DNA from: Rickettsiales bacterium
GTDB lineage: Bacteria > Pseudomonadota > Alphaproteobacteria > Rickettsiales > JABSSG01
Reading direction: 5' to 3'
DNA length: 54,232 nt
NCBI GenBank assembly: GCA_013214525.1
Contig: JABSSG010000016.1
Location: 1 to 54,232, forward strand
How positions within the stretch are numbered: the first letter of the stretch is position 1; each line of letters begins with the position of its first letter. Shown piece by piece: positions 24,780-33,895 of the stretch. The notes below the pieces were generated by a model. It had not been told where the DNA came from, made no database searches, and saw only the letters and a program-made list of their open reading frames with translations. The translations under genes and the position numbers were made by a program.

Positions 24780-25997
24780 ATGAGGATTGCACTAATGATG
24801 GCTTTGATATTAGCAAATTTGGCGAGCAATTATTCAAATGCAACTATGCTTTCAAATGAAGATTTAAGCAAAATAAGACAAGATGCTGAAGGTGCTGCAA
24901 AAAGGGGACTTGGTAATGTAGGACGAATATTTACAGATGAGCTTAAATCTAAAAACATACAAAGCTTAATTTCTGAAAACCCAGATACAATAGACCAAGT
25001 CCCCTATAGCAGTACGAATTTGGATAATACACCATCTTTAGGAGTTCAACAACGAGAAAGGAGTGATGGAGAATGTACTAAAAATAGCTGTAATGTAGGT
25101 CATGCATTTTCTAAAGATGCTACTTCTTTTAGAAATTCTAAAATGGAAGAACATACAGGAATTATACGTGATTTAAAAACAGGTGAAATAATTGATAATC
25201 AAGGCTGGCTTGATCATACAAGACACAAAGTAAAACATGCAAAAGATAATATAGATTTCCTAGTTGGGAATTATACAGATTGTAGCCAAGAAGAAGAAAA
25301 GATCACATCAAAATCAACAGAGATTTGTGATGAATTTTATGATGTTCAACATAATGATTGTCCTGCAATTCAAAAAGTGGAAATAGATCCTCATTATACT
25401 TATCTGTGTAATAAGAAGAGAGAAGAAAAAGAAAAGATATGCCAAGAAACAATCAAGAAAATTGAATGTAAGAAACATAGTGAATGTGATAATGGGGGAA
25501 TTATTGCAAGTAGTGTTCAAAGCGATATGAAATGGGTATACAACTTTCCATTGCTAACGCTTGGTACAATAGCTGACAATTATTGGCGTGGTTGGTGTGC
25601 TACCTTTGATAGAACAACAAAATTTGAAGTAAAGAACATAGAGAAGATAACCGAATTTCGCATCATCGAGGTTGGTTTTGATGATTACATTTGGATCAAA
25701 GTAAATGATAACACAGTGTATGTTGCTCCTGATGGTGGAGACCGCATTGAAGTAGTTAGAAATGCGGTTACTAATGATGGCAAGACTAGAAGGGGGTGTG
25801 AAAGAATGACTAGCTGGCGGAGGTCAGTCAATATTGATTTAAAGCCTTATTTAAAGGAAGGAGAAAATAATATTTGGATGCGTGTAATTGTTGCAGGTGC
25901 AGGTGAGGGATGGATGAAAATAAGTGCAAGACAGCATTGTTGTGAATCGCATAACTGGGTTGTCTCGGACAGGGAAAATAAATGCGAATATTACTAG
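24780..25997 (+). CDS. traN: TraN-like Cys-rich protein, part 1
   Basis: 405 aa with a signal peptide (IALMMALILANLASNYSNA). Cys pairs cluster at ~95-105 and ~165-245 (EEEKITSKSTEICDEFYDVQ, then CEKK-type repeats). A C-terminal β-rich segment has WRGWCATFDRTTKFEVKN and a DDYIWIKVNDN strand, as in the middle of TraN, the outer-membrane mating-pair stabiliser. It ends TAC-TAG inside the next gene's signal-peptide codons. F TraN is one ~600-aa chain; here the content is spread over two genes, each with its own signal peptide. Confidence 0.8.
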   Translation: MRIALMMALILANLASNYSNATMLSNEDLSKIRQDAEGAAKRGLGNVGRIFTDELKSKNIQSLISENPDTIDQVPYSSTNLDNTPSLGVQQRERSDGECTKNSCNVGHAFSKDATSFRNSKMEEHTGIIRDLKTGEIIDNQGWLDHTRHKVKHAKDNIDFLVGNYTDCSQEEEKITSKSTEICDEFYDVQHNDCPAIQKVEIDPHYTYLCNKKREEKEKICQETIKKIECKKHSECDNGGIIASSVQSDMKWVYNFPLLTLGTIADNYWRGWCATFDRTTKFEVKNIEKITEFRIIEVGFDDYIWIKVNDNTVYVAPDGGDRIEVVRNAVTNDGKTRRGCERMTSWRRSVNIDLKPYLKEGENNIWMRVIVAGAGEGWMKISARQHCCESHNWVVSDRENKCEYY

Positions 25998-27337
25998 GGA
26001 TAATTATGCTAATGACAGTAAATATAGCTTTAGCTGCTAACGATTTTAAGGAAGATGAGTGTATTCAAACATTGAAGAAATCCTGTATTGAACAAGGAGA
26101 GAGAATCATTGATGGATTTAAAGTAAATAGATGTTGGAAATATGAAGAAAGATATAAATGTGTAGGCAAGGAGCAGAATTATTGTGATCCTTTAGAGAAA
26201 AACAGGGGATGTATCCAAAAGAAAGCTGAATGTAGACAAGAGTCGCAAGTGGTGGTATGTAAGCATTTTGAGAAACAATTTGTTTGTGGATTGAAGGCAA
26301 ATGAAACAGAGGAAATAAAATTAATAGATACGGATTTTGAGATTTTAAAAGATGAGAAAGATTTAACACAGTGTTCTGATGAAGAAAAAAATAAATATTG
26401 TGATTTAGTGTCTGAGGATTGTGTTGAAAAGGGAGAGACTCGCAATATCAATGGTAAGGATGTTTATAAGGATTGTTGGCTAGCGAAGAGACAATATTTA
26501 TGTAGAACTGATAGCTTTATTGATGAATGCAAAGATTTAAAAAATAAATGTAAGGAAGTTAAACGTACATGTGTACATCAGGAGCAAAATAGATGTGAGC
26601 ATTTTGTTCTTGAATATATGTGTGAGGAAAAGGCTAAAAGCAAGGTGGATTGTTCAGGATTAAAATTCTGCGTAGGTGGTGTATGCAAAGAACAAATCAG
26701 AAATAAAAATAGCAATTTTAGTAAGGCAATTGCAAATTTGAGTGTATTGAATGCTTTTCAAGATGATAGTCAAGATTGTGCATGCGACAAAGAGCAAAAT
26801 CCAAATTGTGAAGTAAATCAGAATAATTGCCGAATATTTTCTGGTAAGCTTGAAAAATGCAGGAAATATACAGGTGAATATAATTGTTGTACTAAGAAAG
26901 GTTTAATATTGCATGTAGCAAGCTGCAAGGATCAAGAGAGGGACTTACAGCAAAAAAGAGAAGCAGGACTTTGTCATTATATAGATACTTGGAAAGGTAA
27001 AAATCTAAATTGGTGGAAGCAAAAACGAATCTATTGCTGTTTTCATTCAAAACTGGCTCGCATTATACAAGAAGGCGGAAGAAGTCAGTTAGGTATTAGT
27101 TGGGGTAATGCGAAAAATCCTAATTGTAGAGCATTAACGCTTGATGAATTACAACGAATAGATTTTGAAAAAATCAATTTTGATGACATTTCGCATGAGA
27201 TTGAACAAAGAGCAAAGCAACAATACAAAAATAGCAAGCAGAGTTTAAGTGCTAAGTTAAATGCTTTTAAAACCAGTCCGAGTGCTACAAGAGGGCATAT
27301 GGAAACCAATATGAATAGGTTTAAGAATGCAAGTTAG
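25982..27337 (+). CDS. traN: TraN-like Cys-rich protein, part 2
   Basis: 451 aa with its own signal peptide (ILLGIIMLMTVNIALAA). It is very rich in Cys, in repeats of the type C-x(3)-K-x-C-x(5)-E-R and CW-K-E-R-Y-KC, and ends with the TraN C-terminal block (CYIDTWKG-like HYIDTWKGKNLNWWKQ; QLGISWGNAKNPNCRALTLD). That block is the best TraN match in the window. It starts 16 bp before the stop of the previous gene in another frame. Because both halves keep signal peptides and read cleanly, I treat them as two genes rather than a frameshift. Confidence 0.85.
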   Translation: MRILLGIIMLMTVNIALAANDFKEDECIQTLKKSCIEQGERIIDGFKVNRCWKYEERYKCVGKEQNYCDPLEKNRGCIQKKAECRQESQVVVCKHFEKQFVCGLKANETEEIKLIDTDFEILKDEKDLTQCSDEEKNKYCDLVSEDCVEKGETRNINGKDVYKDCWLAKRQYLCRTDSFIDECKDLKNKCKEVKRTCVHQEQNRCEHFVLEYMCEEKAKSKVDCSGLKFCVGGVCKEQIRNKNSNFSKAIANLSVLNAFQDDSQDCACDKEQNPNCEVNQNNCRIFSGKLEKCRKYTGEYNCCTKKGLILHVASCKDQERDLQQKREAGLCHYIDTWKGKNLNWWKQKRIYCCFHSKLARIIQEGGRSQLGISWGNAKNPNCRALTLDELQRIDFEKINFDDISHEIEQRAKQQYKNSKQSLSAKLNAFKTSPSATRGHMETNMNRFKNAS

Positions 27338-28109
27338 GTTAACGAAATATTTTGTTGTTTTGTTATGTATACCTTTTGTTATGGGAAGTAAAATTACACC
27401 TGATATATGCAGGAAATATAATTTAGGTCGTAATTGGTATTGCCAAGAAAAAAGAAAACAAGATGATTTACCTTCTGCATATGAGGTGATGAATGCTCCT
27501 ATTTCTGATATTGAAAAAGGTCGGTTAATTAAAAAATTAGAAGAGCTGCAAAGATTAAAAGCAGTGGTGGGAAGGAAAAGAAAAGATCAATTAAAATGGC
27601 TTGAGACACAACATTTGATTGCAGATTCAGGAATTGGTTTTGCAAATGATATACAAAAGATCGCAGAAACTAATCCGAGATTTCAAGCAAATGACAGCTA
27701 TTACAAATCAGTGACAAATAGGTTAATAGCTGATGCGGAAAAGGAAAATATATTAAGAAAAGCAAAGGATAAATATGGCATTGTATTTGTATATTCTACT
27801 AGCTGTAACTTTTGCCATAGGCAATTACCAATTTTGCTTGAGCTAAAGAAAAAATGGCAATTCAAGGTATTGGGAATAACACTAACTGGTCAATTTTATT
27901 CAGGGCTAGATGAGCAGATAATAGATCAAAATATTTTTCAAGACACGGATGTTTTTCCAGATAGGAGAAAGTCAATACCTAGAGTGTTACTGCTTGATTT
28001 AAAAAGAGGCAAGAAGATATTCATCTCTAAGGGCTTAAGTACCCTTGATCAATTAGAACATTTAATAAGCAACAGAATTAAAGAGGTAGAAAGTGAGAAG
28101 CGAAATTAA
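27327..28109 (+). CDS. traF: TraF, thioredoxin-like conjugation protein
   Basis: 260 aa with a signal peptide (VVLLCIPFVMG). The C-terminal half is a thioredoxin fold: VFVYSTSCNFCHRQLPILLE with active-site C160-N-F-C163, then GITLTG and IPRVLLLDL (cis-Pro). F TraF lacks the CxxC, whereas many relatives (including TrbB) keep it, so this copy may assist disulfide formation in the Cys-rich TraN and TraU. It overlaps the neighbouring genes on both sides. Confidence 0.92.
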   Translation: MQVRLTKYFVVLLCIPFVMGSKITPDICRKYNLGRNWYCQEKRKQDDLPSAYEVMNAPISDIEKGRLIKKLEELQRLKAVVGRKRKDQLKWLETQHLIADSGIGFANDIQKIAETNPRFQANDSYYKSVTNRLIADAEKENILRKAKDKYGIVFVYSTSCNFCHRQLPILLELKKKWQFKVLGITLTGQFYSGLDEQIIDQNIFQDTDVFPDRRKSIPRVLLLDLKRGKKIFISKGLSTLDQLEHLISNRIKEVESEKRN

Positions 28110-29487
28110 AATAGCAGTGTTTTTATTTGCAAGTCAAATATCGTTACAATCATGTTTAGCAAAGCCAGTGCAAGATCATCTCGCTAAAATTTGGCAATCT
28201 GTAGGCGGTTCTAGTGTACATACAAAATCGTATGTATATAAAGGGCAAAGAGCAAGACATTATACAGGTGGATCTAGTTATTTCATGCGAGAGGTAAGAA
28301 ATAGACCATTATTTAGTTTCCAACCACCTGAATTTAATATGAATCCTCAAAGCTGTTTTCAAAATGCTGTTATGAATTTTGGAGGATTTTCACATATAAA
28401 TAGTGAAGAGATAAAAGGAAAAATCAAAGCTATTACTACAAACGCAGGTTTGACAATGGCGTATTTAGGAATTTCTGCAATTAGTCCTGTGATTGGTGAG
28501 ACTGTGCAGGAAGTTTTTAGTCGGTTGCAAGAATTAGGAGGATTTTTAGCAAAGGATTGTGAAACTGGACTGCATATAGGAGCAGCAGCAGGAGATATTG
28601 CAGCGGTGTATTCTGAGAGAATGAAAAATGCTGTAGGAAAATTCAAAAAAGAAGCAGGAATTAAAACTGATTATGCAGCTTTTTTAAGGGACTACCCTAC
28701 AGGGAGAAATGAAGCAGCAAAAAAGCTTGCTGAACAATCAGAAACAATGCAACTAGAGGACATTAATTTTGCATGGAAAGCAATTAACAAGCTTTCTATT
28801 CAAGATAAGGAAATCAAAGAATTAATGATGACTCTTAGCGGTACAATTATTATCAAAGCCCCAACCACAGATAATGGTTCACCTAGTTTTAGATATATTT
28901 CATCAGCTGCAACAGATGATGAAGCGATAAAAGCTTTAATGGAAGGCAATGCTTCAATGAAGATATTGAAATGTAATGAGGGTGACAATAAATGTCTTAA
29001 TCCTAAAATGGAAGAAAAAAAGCTAGTGGATCAAGAAGATAGCTTCATTGCTAAGGTAGAGAGTTATTTTGAAAAATTTGATAAGTCTATAAGAGATGAT
29101 GAGGATCCAGAGAACGACGCACAGAAATTTATTCATAAATGTGGATTTGCTGCTTTAAGAATCAATCAGGTATTTTTTCAAAATACATCAGGAAATCCAA
29201 AATTTGAAAGAGGTGCTTTAATAAAAATTGCAGCTTGGCATATTCTATATAATTATTTGAGTGATATGTTACGAGATGTTTCTGATGCAACTAATATTTT
29301 GCAAATACCTACATCACAAGAACTAAACGATTTTAAAAGATCACTTTATGAAGCAAAGCTTGCACTGAATGCATATGATTTAAAAATTTCAAAGCAAAAT
29401 TCCTTGATATTACAGCTAGTTCAAAGATCAGAATTTTTAGAACAAAAGATGGCGGATGAAACCTCTAAGATGCTCACCTTATTATAA
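28093..29487 (+). CDS. traH: TraH, F-type pilus assembly protein
   Basis: 464 aa from a GTG start overlapping traF by 17 bp. Signal peptide (IAVFLFASQISLQSCLA). FMREVRNRPLFSFQPPEFN followed by CFQNAVMNFGGFSHINSEEI is the TraH N-terminal signature; the C-terminus is helical coiled-coil. Periplasmic/outer-membrane partner of TraF and TraG. Length matches the family (~460 aa). Confidence 0.93.
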   Translation: MRSEIKIAVFLFASQISLQSCLAKPVQDHLAKIWQSVGGSSVHTKSYVYKGQRARHYTGGSSYFMREVRNRPLFSFQPPEFNMNPQSCFQNAVMNFGGFSHINSEEIKGKIKAITTNAGLTMAYLGISAISPVIGETVQEVFSRLQELGGFLAKDCETGLHIGAAAGDIAAVYSERMKNAVGKFKKEAGIKTDYAAFLRDYPTGRNEAAKKLAEQSETMQLEDINFAWKAINKLSIQDKEIKELMMTLSGTIIIKAPTTDNGSPSFRYISSAATDDEAIKALMEGNASMKILKCNEGDNKCLNPKMEEKKLVDQEDSFIAKVESYFEKFDKSIRDDEDPENDAQKFIHKCGFAALRINQVFFQNTSGNPKFERGALIKIAAWHILYNYLSDMLRDVSDATNILQIPTSQELNDFKRSLYEAKLALNAYDLKISKQNSLILQLVQRSEFLEQKMADETSKMLTLL

Positions 29488-29499
29488 AAATAATCTGTT

Positions 29500-32400
29500 A
29501 TGGATCTTTATACTTTTGATATTTATACAGTTGGTGCAGGTTGGCTTTTAGAAAAAGCTTTAAATGCTGTGAGATTGATTTTAGCAGATGGAAGTTATTT
29601 AACTGCTTTGAAAATAATAGCACTGGGAGCTATTACATCCGTAATAATTAAGAATTCAAGGGGTGATACATTTAAAGAAGCGTTTAAGTATATAGCAACA
29701 ATCATGATTATTTTTCCAATTTTAACAATGAGTACTGCAAGGGTTCGTATTCATGATAAAATGCGAGATGCATATGGTGGTTTACCAGTTATTAGAGTTG
29801 TAGATGAAGTACCTTTAGGGCTTGCATTTCTAGGTTCTTTGATAAGTAGTTTTGGTTATGCAATTTCACTGCCGTTTGAGATGGTATTTAGTGCTGTTTT
29901 TTCAAATCCCACTTACGGAAAAACAGGGATGCTGTTTGGTAGCAGAATAGTAGAGGATGCAAGTAATATTACTTTGCTTAATTCTCAAGTTTTAACACAA
30001 ATCCGTAAGTTCTACAGAGGATGTATTGTACCTGATGTGCATATAGCTTATGCCAGAAAGAATGGCTATACTATGCGTGATTTAATAAATTCTGAGGATA
30101 TTTTGGGGTTCTTAAGAGAAAGAAGTTCAAAGGTCAGAAGGGTATATTTTAGAGGTAAAATAAAGCAAGTTCAAAATAGCAATCCTTTAGATATCTTTAC
30201 TACTCCAGTTAGATCACTTGAAATTGACGATTATGTAACATGCAAACAAGCAGCTGAATATTTATCGGATATGATTGAATATGAAGTCAGACAAAATATG
30301 CCTTCTTATGCTTCAAGTTTTCTATCGATATTTTATCCAAATTCTGCGAATTCAGAAAAACAAAGAATATTTGAATCTGTGTTATCTGATAGCTATGGTT
30401 TGTTTATAAAAAGCAGTAAAGGAGCAAAAGACATACTTGTTCAAAATGTTGTTATTAATTCCTTAAAACATTCTATATCAATTGGAAGTTCTTATAGTCA
30501 AGTTTTAGCAGAAAAATACACTAAAGCTTCATCTAAAAATATGTTTTACATGGCTCAAAAATGGATACCATTATTGCTTGGATTTTTTGAGGTCTTTTTA
30601 TATGCGATATATGTGATACTGATTGGACTGGCGTTTTTACCAGGTGGGTTGCAGTATTTAAGAAATTATGGAGAAGGTTTTGTATGGTTACAATTATGGC
30701 AACCTGTATATATAATTATTTATTGTATTGCAGGTGTAGGTGGTGCAGAATTCTCACAAGTAAATAGTTTAACATTTGCAACCCACAGGAAAATCGCATC
30801 TATCAGTGATGAGATAGGAGCAATTGCAGGGTTCATGCTTGCATTTGTACCTTTTTTAGCAGTTATCATTCGTTCAGGAGTTGGTGGAAAGATGGTTGGC
30901 ATGGCAACTTCTATGCTACATAATTTCCAAAATGCAGCGATGAGTGCTTCAACATCTGCTGTAACTGGCAATTACAATGTTGGTAATACTCAAATGGATA
31001 ACCATTCATATAACAATACAAGTGCCAACAAATATAACGACAACCACGATTTCAGATCAGGTGCGGCTAGTTGGAATACAGGTACTGGAACAGATGTTAC
31101 ACAATTTGCCAATAAGAGTCTTATTTCCAAACATCATACAAACCAGTTAGGAGGTTTAATAGAGGGTCAAATTATTAAGTCACTTGGCAATCATTTCAAT
31201 GTTTCGAAAGCAAAAGCTCAACATGAGAAAGAAGTAGCAGGAGTGAGATACGCAAATAATACATATGCAGCACTTTCTAAATTATTTGGTTATGATCAAG
31301 GAGTTAGTCTTAATAGTCATAGTGGGAAGAATTGGAGAGATAGTTTGGGTGGTTCTGAAAGAGATGCATATACAAATGTAGAAGGTGCTGCAGATGCATT
31401 ATCTAAGAAATGGGGCATTAGTAAAGACGTAGCCACTAAATATGTATTTTCAGCATCTGTTGGTATCGGTGTTCCAAAAGGACTACCTTTGGGTGTTTCT
31501 GGTGAATTAAATGCAGGTAGTGATTCAACAAGACAAGAAACAGAACAAAATATTTATGATGATGCCCTTAATTTAGCAAAAGATAAAAGATTATCTAGGA
31601 GTTTTGATATATTGAGCAGTTTTGTCAGAAGTAAGAGTTTTGGTATTCAGAAAGGTTTAAATCAAAATGTTGTGGATTCAATTAAAGACGATTTCAACAA
31701 AAGCTATCAAGCAGGCAATGATTACAGCAAAGCAATTGAGAACGTTAATAATATCCAAGAGCAAGAATCATTTTTCAAAAGTCATCAACGAGATATAAGA
31801 GCAAGTTTGAATCATCATTTTGGTAAGTGGGGTCATAAGAAATATGGTGCTGCACAGTTTGGAGAAATTTTAAAAGCTGATCCTAGAGGAGGGTTAGATT
31901 TGATAAATCAATATATTCAAGAAGAGGTTATAGATAAGGGCTTACTAGATCAGATTAAAGAGCTTAAATACGAACCAAAAAATCTTGAAGAAGTACAAAA
32001 TCAATTCGAACAAGATTTTGAAGAATATTCTAACAAGGCAAATAATTTTACGAAACAAACTGCAGAAGAAGCATATTATGATGAAGATAGTCCTCTTCAA
32101 GCAGCACAGGCAAGCTTGTTTAACGCAAAAAATTTGAAGGAAGCAGTAAAAAGGCGGTTGCAAATAGATGGTAGAAAGCAAATTGAAGATTATGATGATA
32201 ATATTGGCAAAACTAAAAGATTGATACGAACTGAAAGAAATAAACAAGAAGATATATGGGATGATCTTCAAGATAATATTAATGATCGAAAAGGAAATCC
32301 TACGAAAGATAAAGCATGGAGAAATGCAAAAAAACTCATGATTAGAGGATTAGAGAATTTTAATGAAATAGTTAGAAAATTATCAGGAGATTCAATTACT

Positions 32401-32796
32401 AAGTCTAGGCGAGAAAAGGATATTTATTACGCATTTGAAGAGTTCAAAGAGGAAGTGCCAGGTGAAAATTTGCCGTGGAAAACAAGGGCTAAAATATGGA
32501 ATAAGCGGTGGACTAATGTAAAAACGAAATGGTCAAATATTGCTAATCAAGCTTCTATGGAATGGAATAATAGGAATCAAACTATAAACAGGGCTAAAAT
32601 AACAGTCACTAAAAATTGGTCTAATATAAAAACAAAATGGGCAGATATCACAACTGCTGATACAACAGTGGATAGAAAGTCAGCGGATACTAAAGAAAAA
32701 GCATTAACTAAGGATTTTACCAATAAAAAATTGCAAAATACATCAAATGATGTCAACAATATTAAACAAAGACCAAAAGACTCAACTAATAAATAA
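29500..32796 (+). CDS. traG: TraG, mating-pair stabilisation / pilus assembly membrane protein
   Basis: 1098 aa. The N-terminal ~470 residues are the TraG_N region, with membrane segments near 35-52, 62-80, 100-125, 355-385, 395-430 and 440-465. A Gly/Asn/Ser-rich linker (~490-550) leads to a large soluble C-terminal part with coiled coils and a strongly charged tail. In F the C-terminal part acts in mating-pair stabilisation and entry exclusion. Length exceeds F TraG (938 aa), mainly in the Lys/Glu-rich tail after ~820. It is the last canonical gene of the operon. Confidence 0.92.
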   Translation: MDLYTFDIYTVGAGWLLEKALNAVRLILADGSYLTALKIIALGAITSVIIKNSRGDTFKEAFKYIATIMIIFPILTMSTARVRIHDKMRDAYGGLPVIRVVDEVPLGLAFLGSLISSFGYAISLPFEMVFSAVFSNPTYGKTGMLFGSRIVEDASNITLLNSQVLTQIRKFYRGCIVPDVHIAYARKNGYTMRDLINSEDILGFLRERSSKVRRVYFRGKIKQVQNSNPLDIFTTPVRSLEIDDYVTCKQAAEYLSDMIEYEVRQNMPSYASSFLSIFYPNSANSEKQRIFESVLSDSYGLFIKSSKGAKDILVQNVVINSLKHSISIGSSYSQVLAEKYTKASSKNMFYMAQKWIPLLLGFFEVFLYAIYVILIGLAFLPGGLQYLRNYGEGFVWLQLWQPVYIIIYCIAGVGGAEFSQVNSLTFATHRKIASISDEIGAIAGFMLAFVPFLAVIIRSGVGGKMVGMATSMLHNFQNAAMSASTSAVTGNYNVGNTQMDNHSYNNTSANKYNDNHDFRSGAASWNTGTGTDVTQFANKSLISKHHTNQLGGLIEGQIIKSLGNHFNVSKAKAQHEKEVAGVRYANNTYAALSKLFGYDQGVSLNSHSGKNWRDSLGGSERDAYTNVEGAADALSKKWGISKDVATKYVFSASVGIGVPKGLPLGVSGELNAGSDSTRQETEQNIYDDALNLAKDKRLSRSFDILSSFVRSKSFGIQKGLNQNVVDSIKDDFNKSYQAGNDYSKAIENVNNIQEQESFFKSHQRDIRASLNHHFGKWGHKKYGAAQFGEILKADPRGGLDLINQYIQEEVIDKGLLDQIKELKYEPKNLEEVQNQFEQDFEEYSNKANNFTKQTAEEAYYDEDSPLQAAQASLFNAKNLKEAVKRRLQIDGRKQIEDYDDNIGKTKRLIRTERNKQEDIWDDLQDNINDRKGNPTKDKAWRNAKKLMIRGLENFNEIVRKLSGDSITKSRREKDIYYAFEEFKEEVPGENLPWKTRAKIWNKRWTNVKTKWSNIANQASMEWNNRNQTINRAKITVTKNWSNIKTKWADITTADTTVDRKSADTKEKALTKDFTNKKLQNTSNDVNNIKQRPKDSTNK

Positions 32797-32809
32797 GGTA
32801 GATATAATT

Positions 32810-33196
32810 ATGGCTGAAAGTGAATTAGATAGAAACATAGGTAAAGTTCTTGAGGTGTTCTCTGAAAGACCACAAAAATCAAAGAAGAATGAAAAAAATG
32901 ATGTTCAGCAACAAACACAAATTGGATTAATATTGGTCTTTGGTTTTATTGCTTTTGTTGTATTTCAAATTTTTGGTGCGGTAGGGTTGTTGATGATGCC
33001 TGTAATATATTGGCTTTGTAAGCATAGTGGAAATTCCCAGAATGCAGATAATAATTACCGCCGTAAAACTACAACAGGCAAGATTAATAGAGCTTTTAAT
33101 GATAGTGTTCAAAATAACGATCCTTGTCTTTCAAAAATCGATTATGATCCTGTGTCGCAGACTATTTACGGAAATTCATCTGAAGATCGCAGGTAA
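32810..33196 (+). CDS. Small two-helix membrane protein after traG
   Basis: 128 aa from ATG 32810, 13 bp after the traG stop and preceded by AAGGT; the longer frame overlapping traG is not supported. Two close hydrophobic segments (GLILVFGFIAFVVFQIFG and AVGLLMMPVIYWLC) lie between a charged N-terminus and a polar C-terminus with CLSKIDYDPVSQTIYG. Not recognised. The position suggests an accessory of the transfer system. Confidence 0.6.
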   Translation: MAESELDRNIGKVLEVFSERPQKSKKNEKNDVQQQTQIGLILVFGFIAFVVFQIFGAVGLLMMPVIYWLCKHSGNSQNADNNYRRKTTTGKINRAFNDSVQNNDPCLSKIDYDPVSQTIYGNSSEDRR

Positions 33197-33219
33197 TAAA
33201 ATATGAAAAAATAAAGACA

Positions 33220-33696
33220 ATGAAAGCATCAATAAACAAAAAGAGAATTTGGGCAATAACAATTATTATACTAACAGTGGTTGCGTGTATTGCTATTTTG
33301 ATTACATCATTTTTTGATAAAAAAAAGCATGTTTCCAATCACAAAAAAGAATCTTGTTGTGAATCATGTAGCAAGGGTCTTACATGTGATAGTAAAGCTG
33401 TCACTAAGAAAGGAAACATTAAACATACTCTTAACGATCTAGGCACAAGTGAAGTGATTGCTAAAAGCTTGAAAAAAAAGACAGATACTAAAGTTGCTCA
33501 AAATCCTAATGTATCAACTGGAGATTCTGCAACAAAGCTAACCACTGCAGATGGAGCTGTTGATTTCTCTTTAGATAAATTCAGAGTGTTGCCTCCAAAA
33601 GAAGACAAATCACCAGAAATTGATGTTGTAGGTGGCATTGAGATTCATTTAGATAAGCCTCGCAAAAACTTAAACAAAGTTATGAAGCATGAATAA
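33220..33696 (+). CDS. Membrane-anchored protein with SCCxSC-x3-LxC Cys signature
   Basis: 158 aa. One N-terminal transmembrane helix (IWAITIIILTVVACIAILIT, ~10-30), then H-x(3)-H-KK and the signature S45-C46-C47-E-S49-C50-S-K-G-L54-T-C56, then a polar, probably disordered tail with a short conserved-looking end (IDVVGGIEIHLDKPRK). By the positive-inside pattern the Cys part would face the periplasm. Exactly the same Cys spacing occurs in the 97-aa protein at 48387-48680. I know of no named family; metal binding or disulfide exchange is a guess. Last gene of the tra cluster before the DUF1016 insertion. Confidence 0.6.
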   Translation: MKASINKKRIWAITIIILTVVACIAILITSFFDKKKHVSNHKKESCCESCSKGLTCDSKAVTKKGNIKHTLNDLGTSEVIAKSLKKKTDTKVAQNPNVSTGDSATKLTTADGAVDFSLDKFRVLPPKEDKSPEIDVVGGIEIHLDKPRKNLNKVMKHE

Positions 33697-33895
33697 AATG
33701 GCAAATGATTTTAAATCAGAGGCTATTCTTCAATTCACCACGCACTGCATGGCTGATTCAACTAGGTATACAATTGTACAGTAGTTTGTTGTACAAAATG
33801 ATAAGAATTGCAACAAAATTCAGTTGTTGTAAAATTTGCAACAACTTACGAATAACGCTCGATAGTTCAAAATTTTAAACTAAGGATAAACTAAT
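33697..33895 (+). promoter_or_regulatory. Gap before the DUF1016 gene with inverted repeat
   Basis: GTTGTTG (33823-33829) and CAACAAC (33839-33845) form a 7-bp inverted repeat with a 9-nt loop. A further TTGCAACAA lies at 33808-33816, so the same motif occurs three times in alternating orientation, suiting an operator. A 28-codon frame (33698-33784) lies in the gap; I cannot support it as a gene. Confidence 0.35.

Noticed and set aside
33698..33784. 28-codon frame directly after the Cys-signature gene
   Set aside because: Too short, no ribosome binding site, and it overlaps the repeat-rich control region of the DUF1016 gene.
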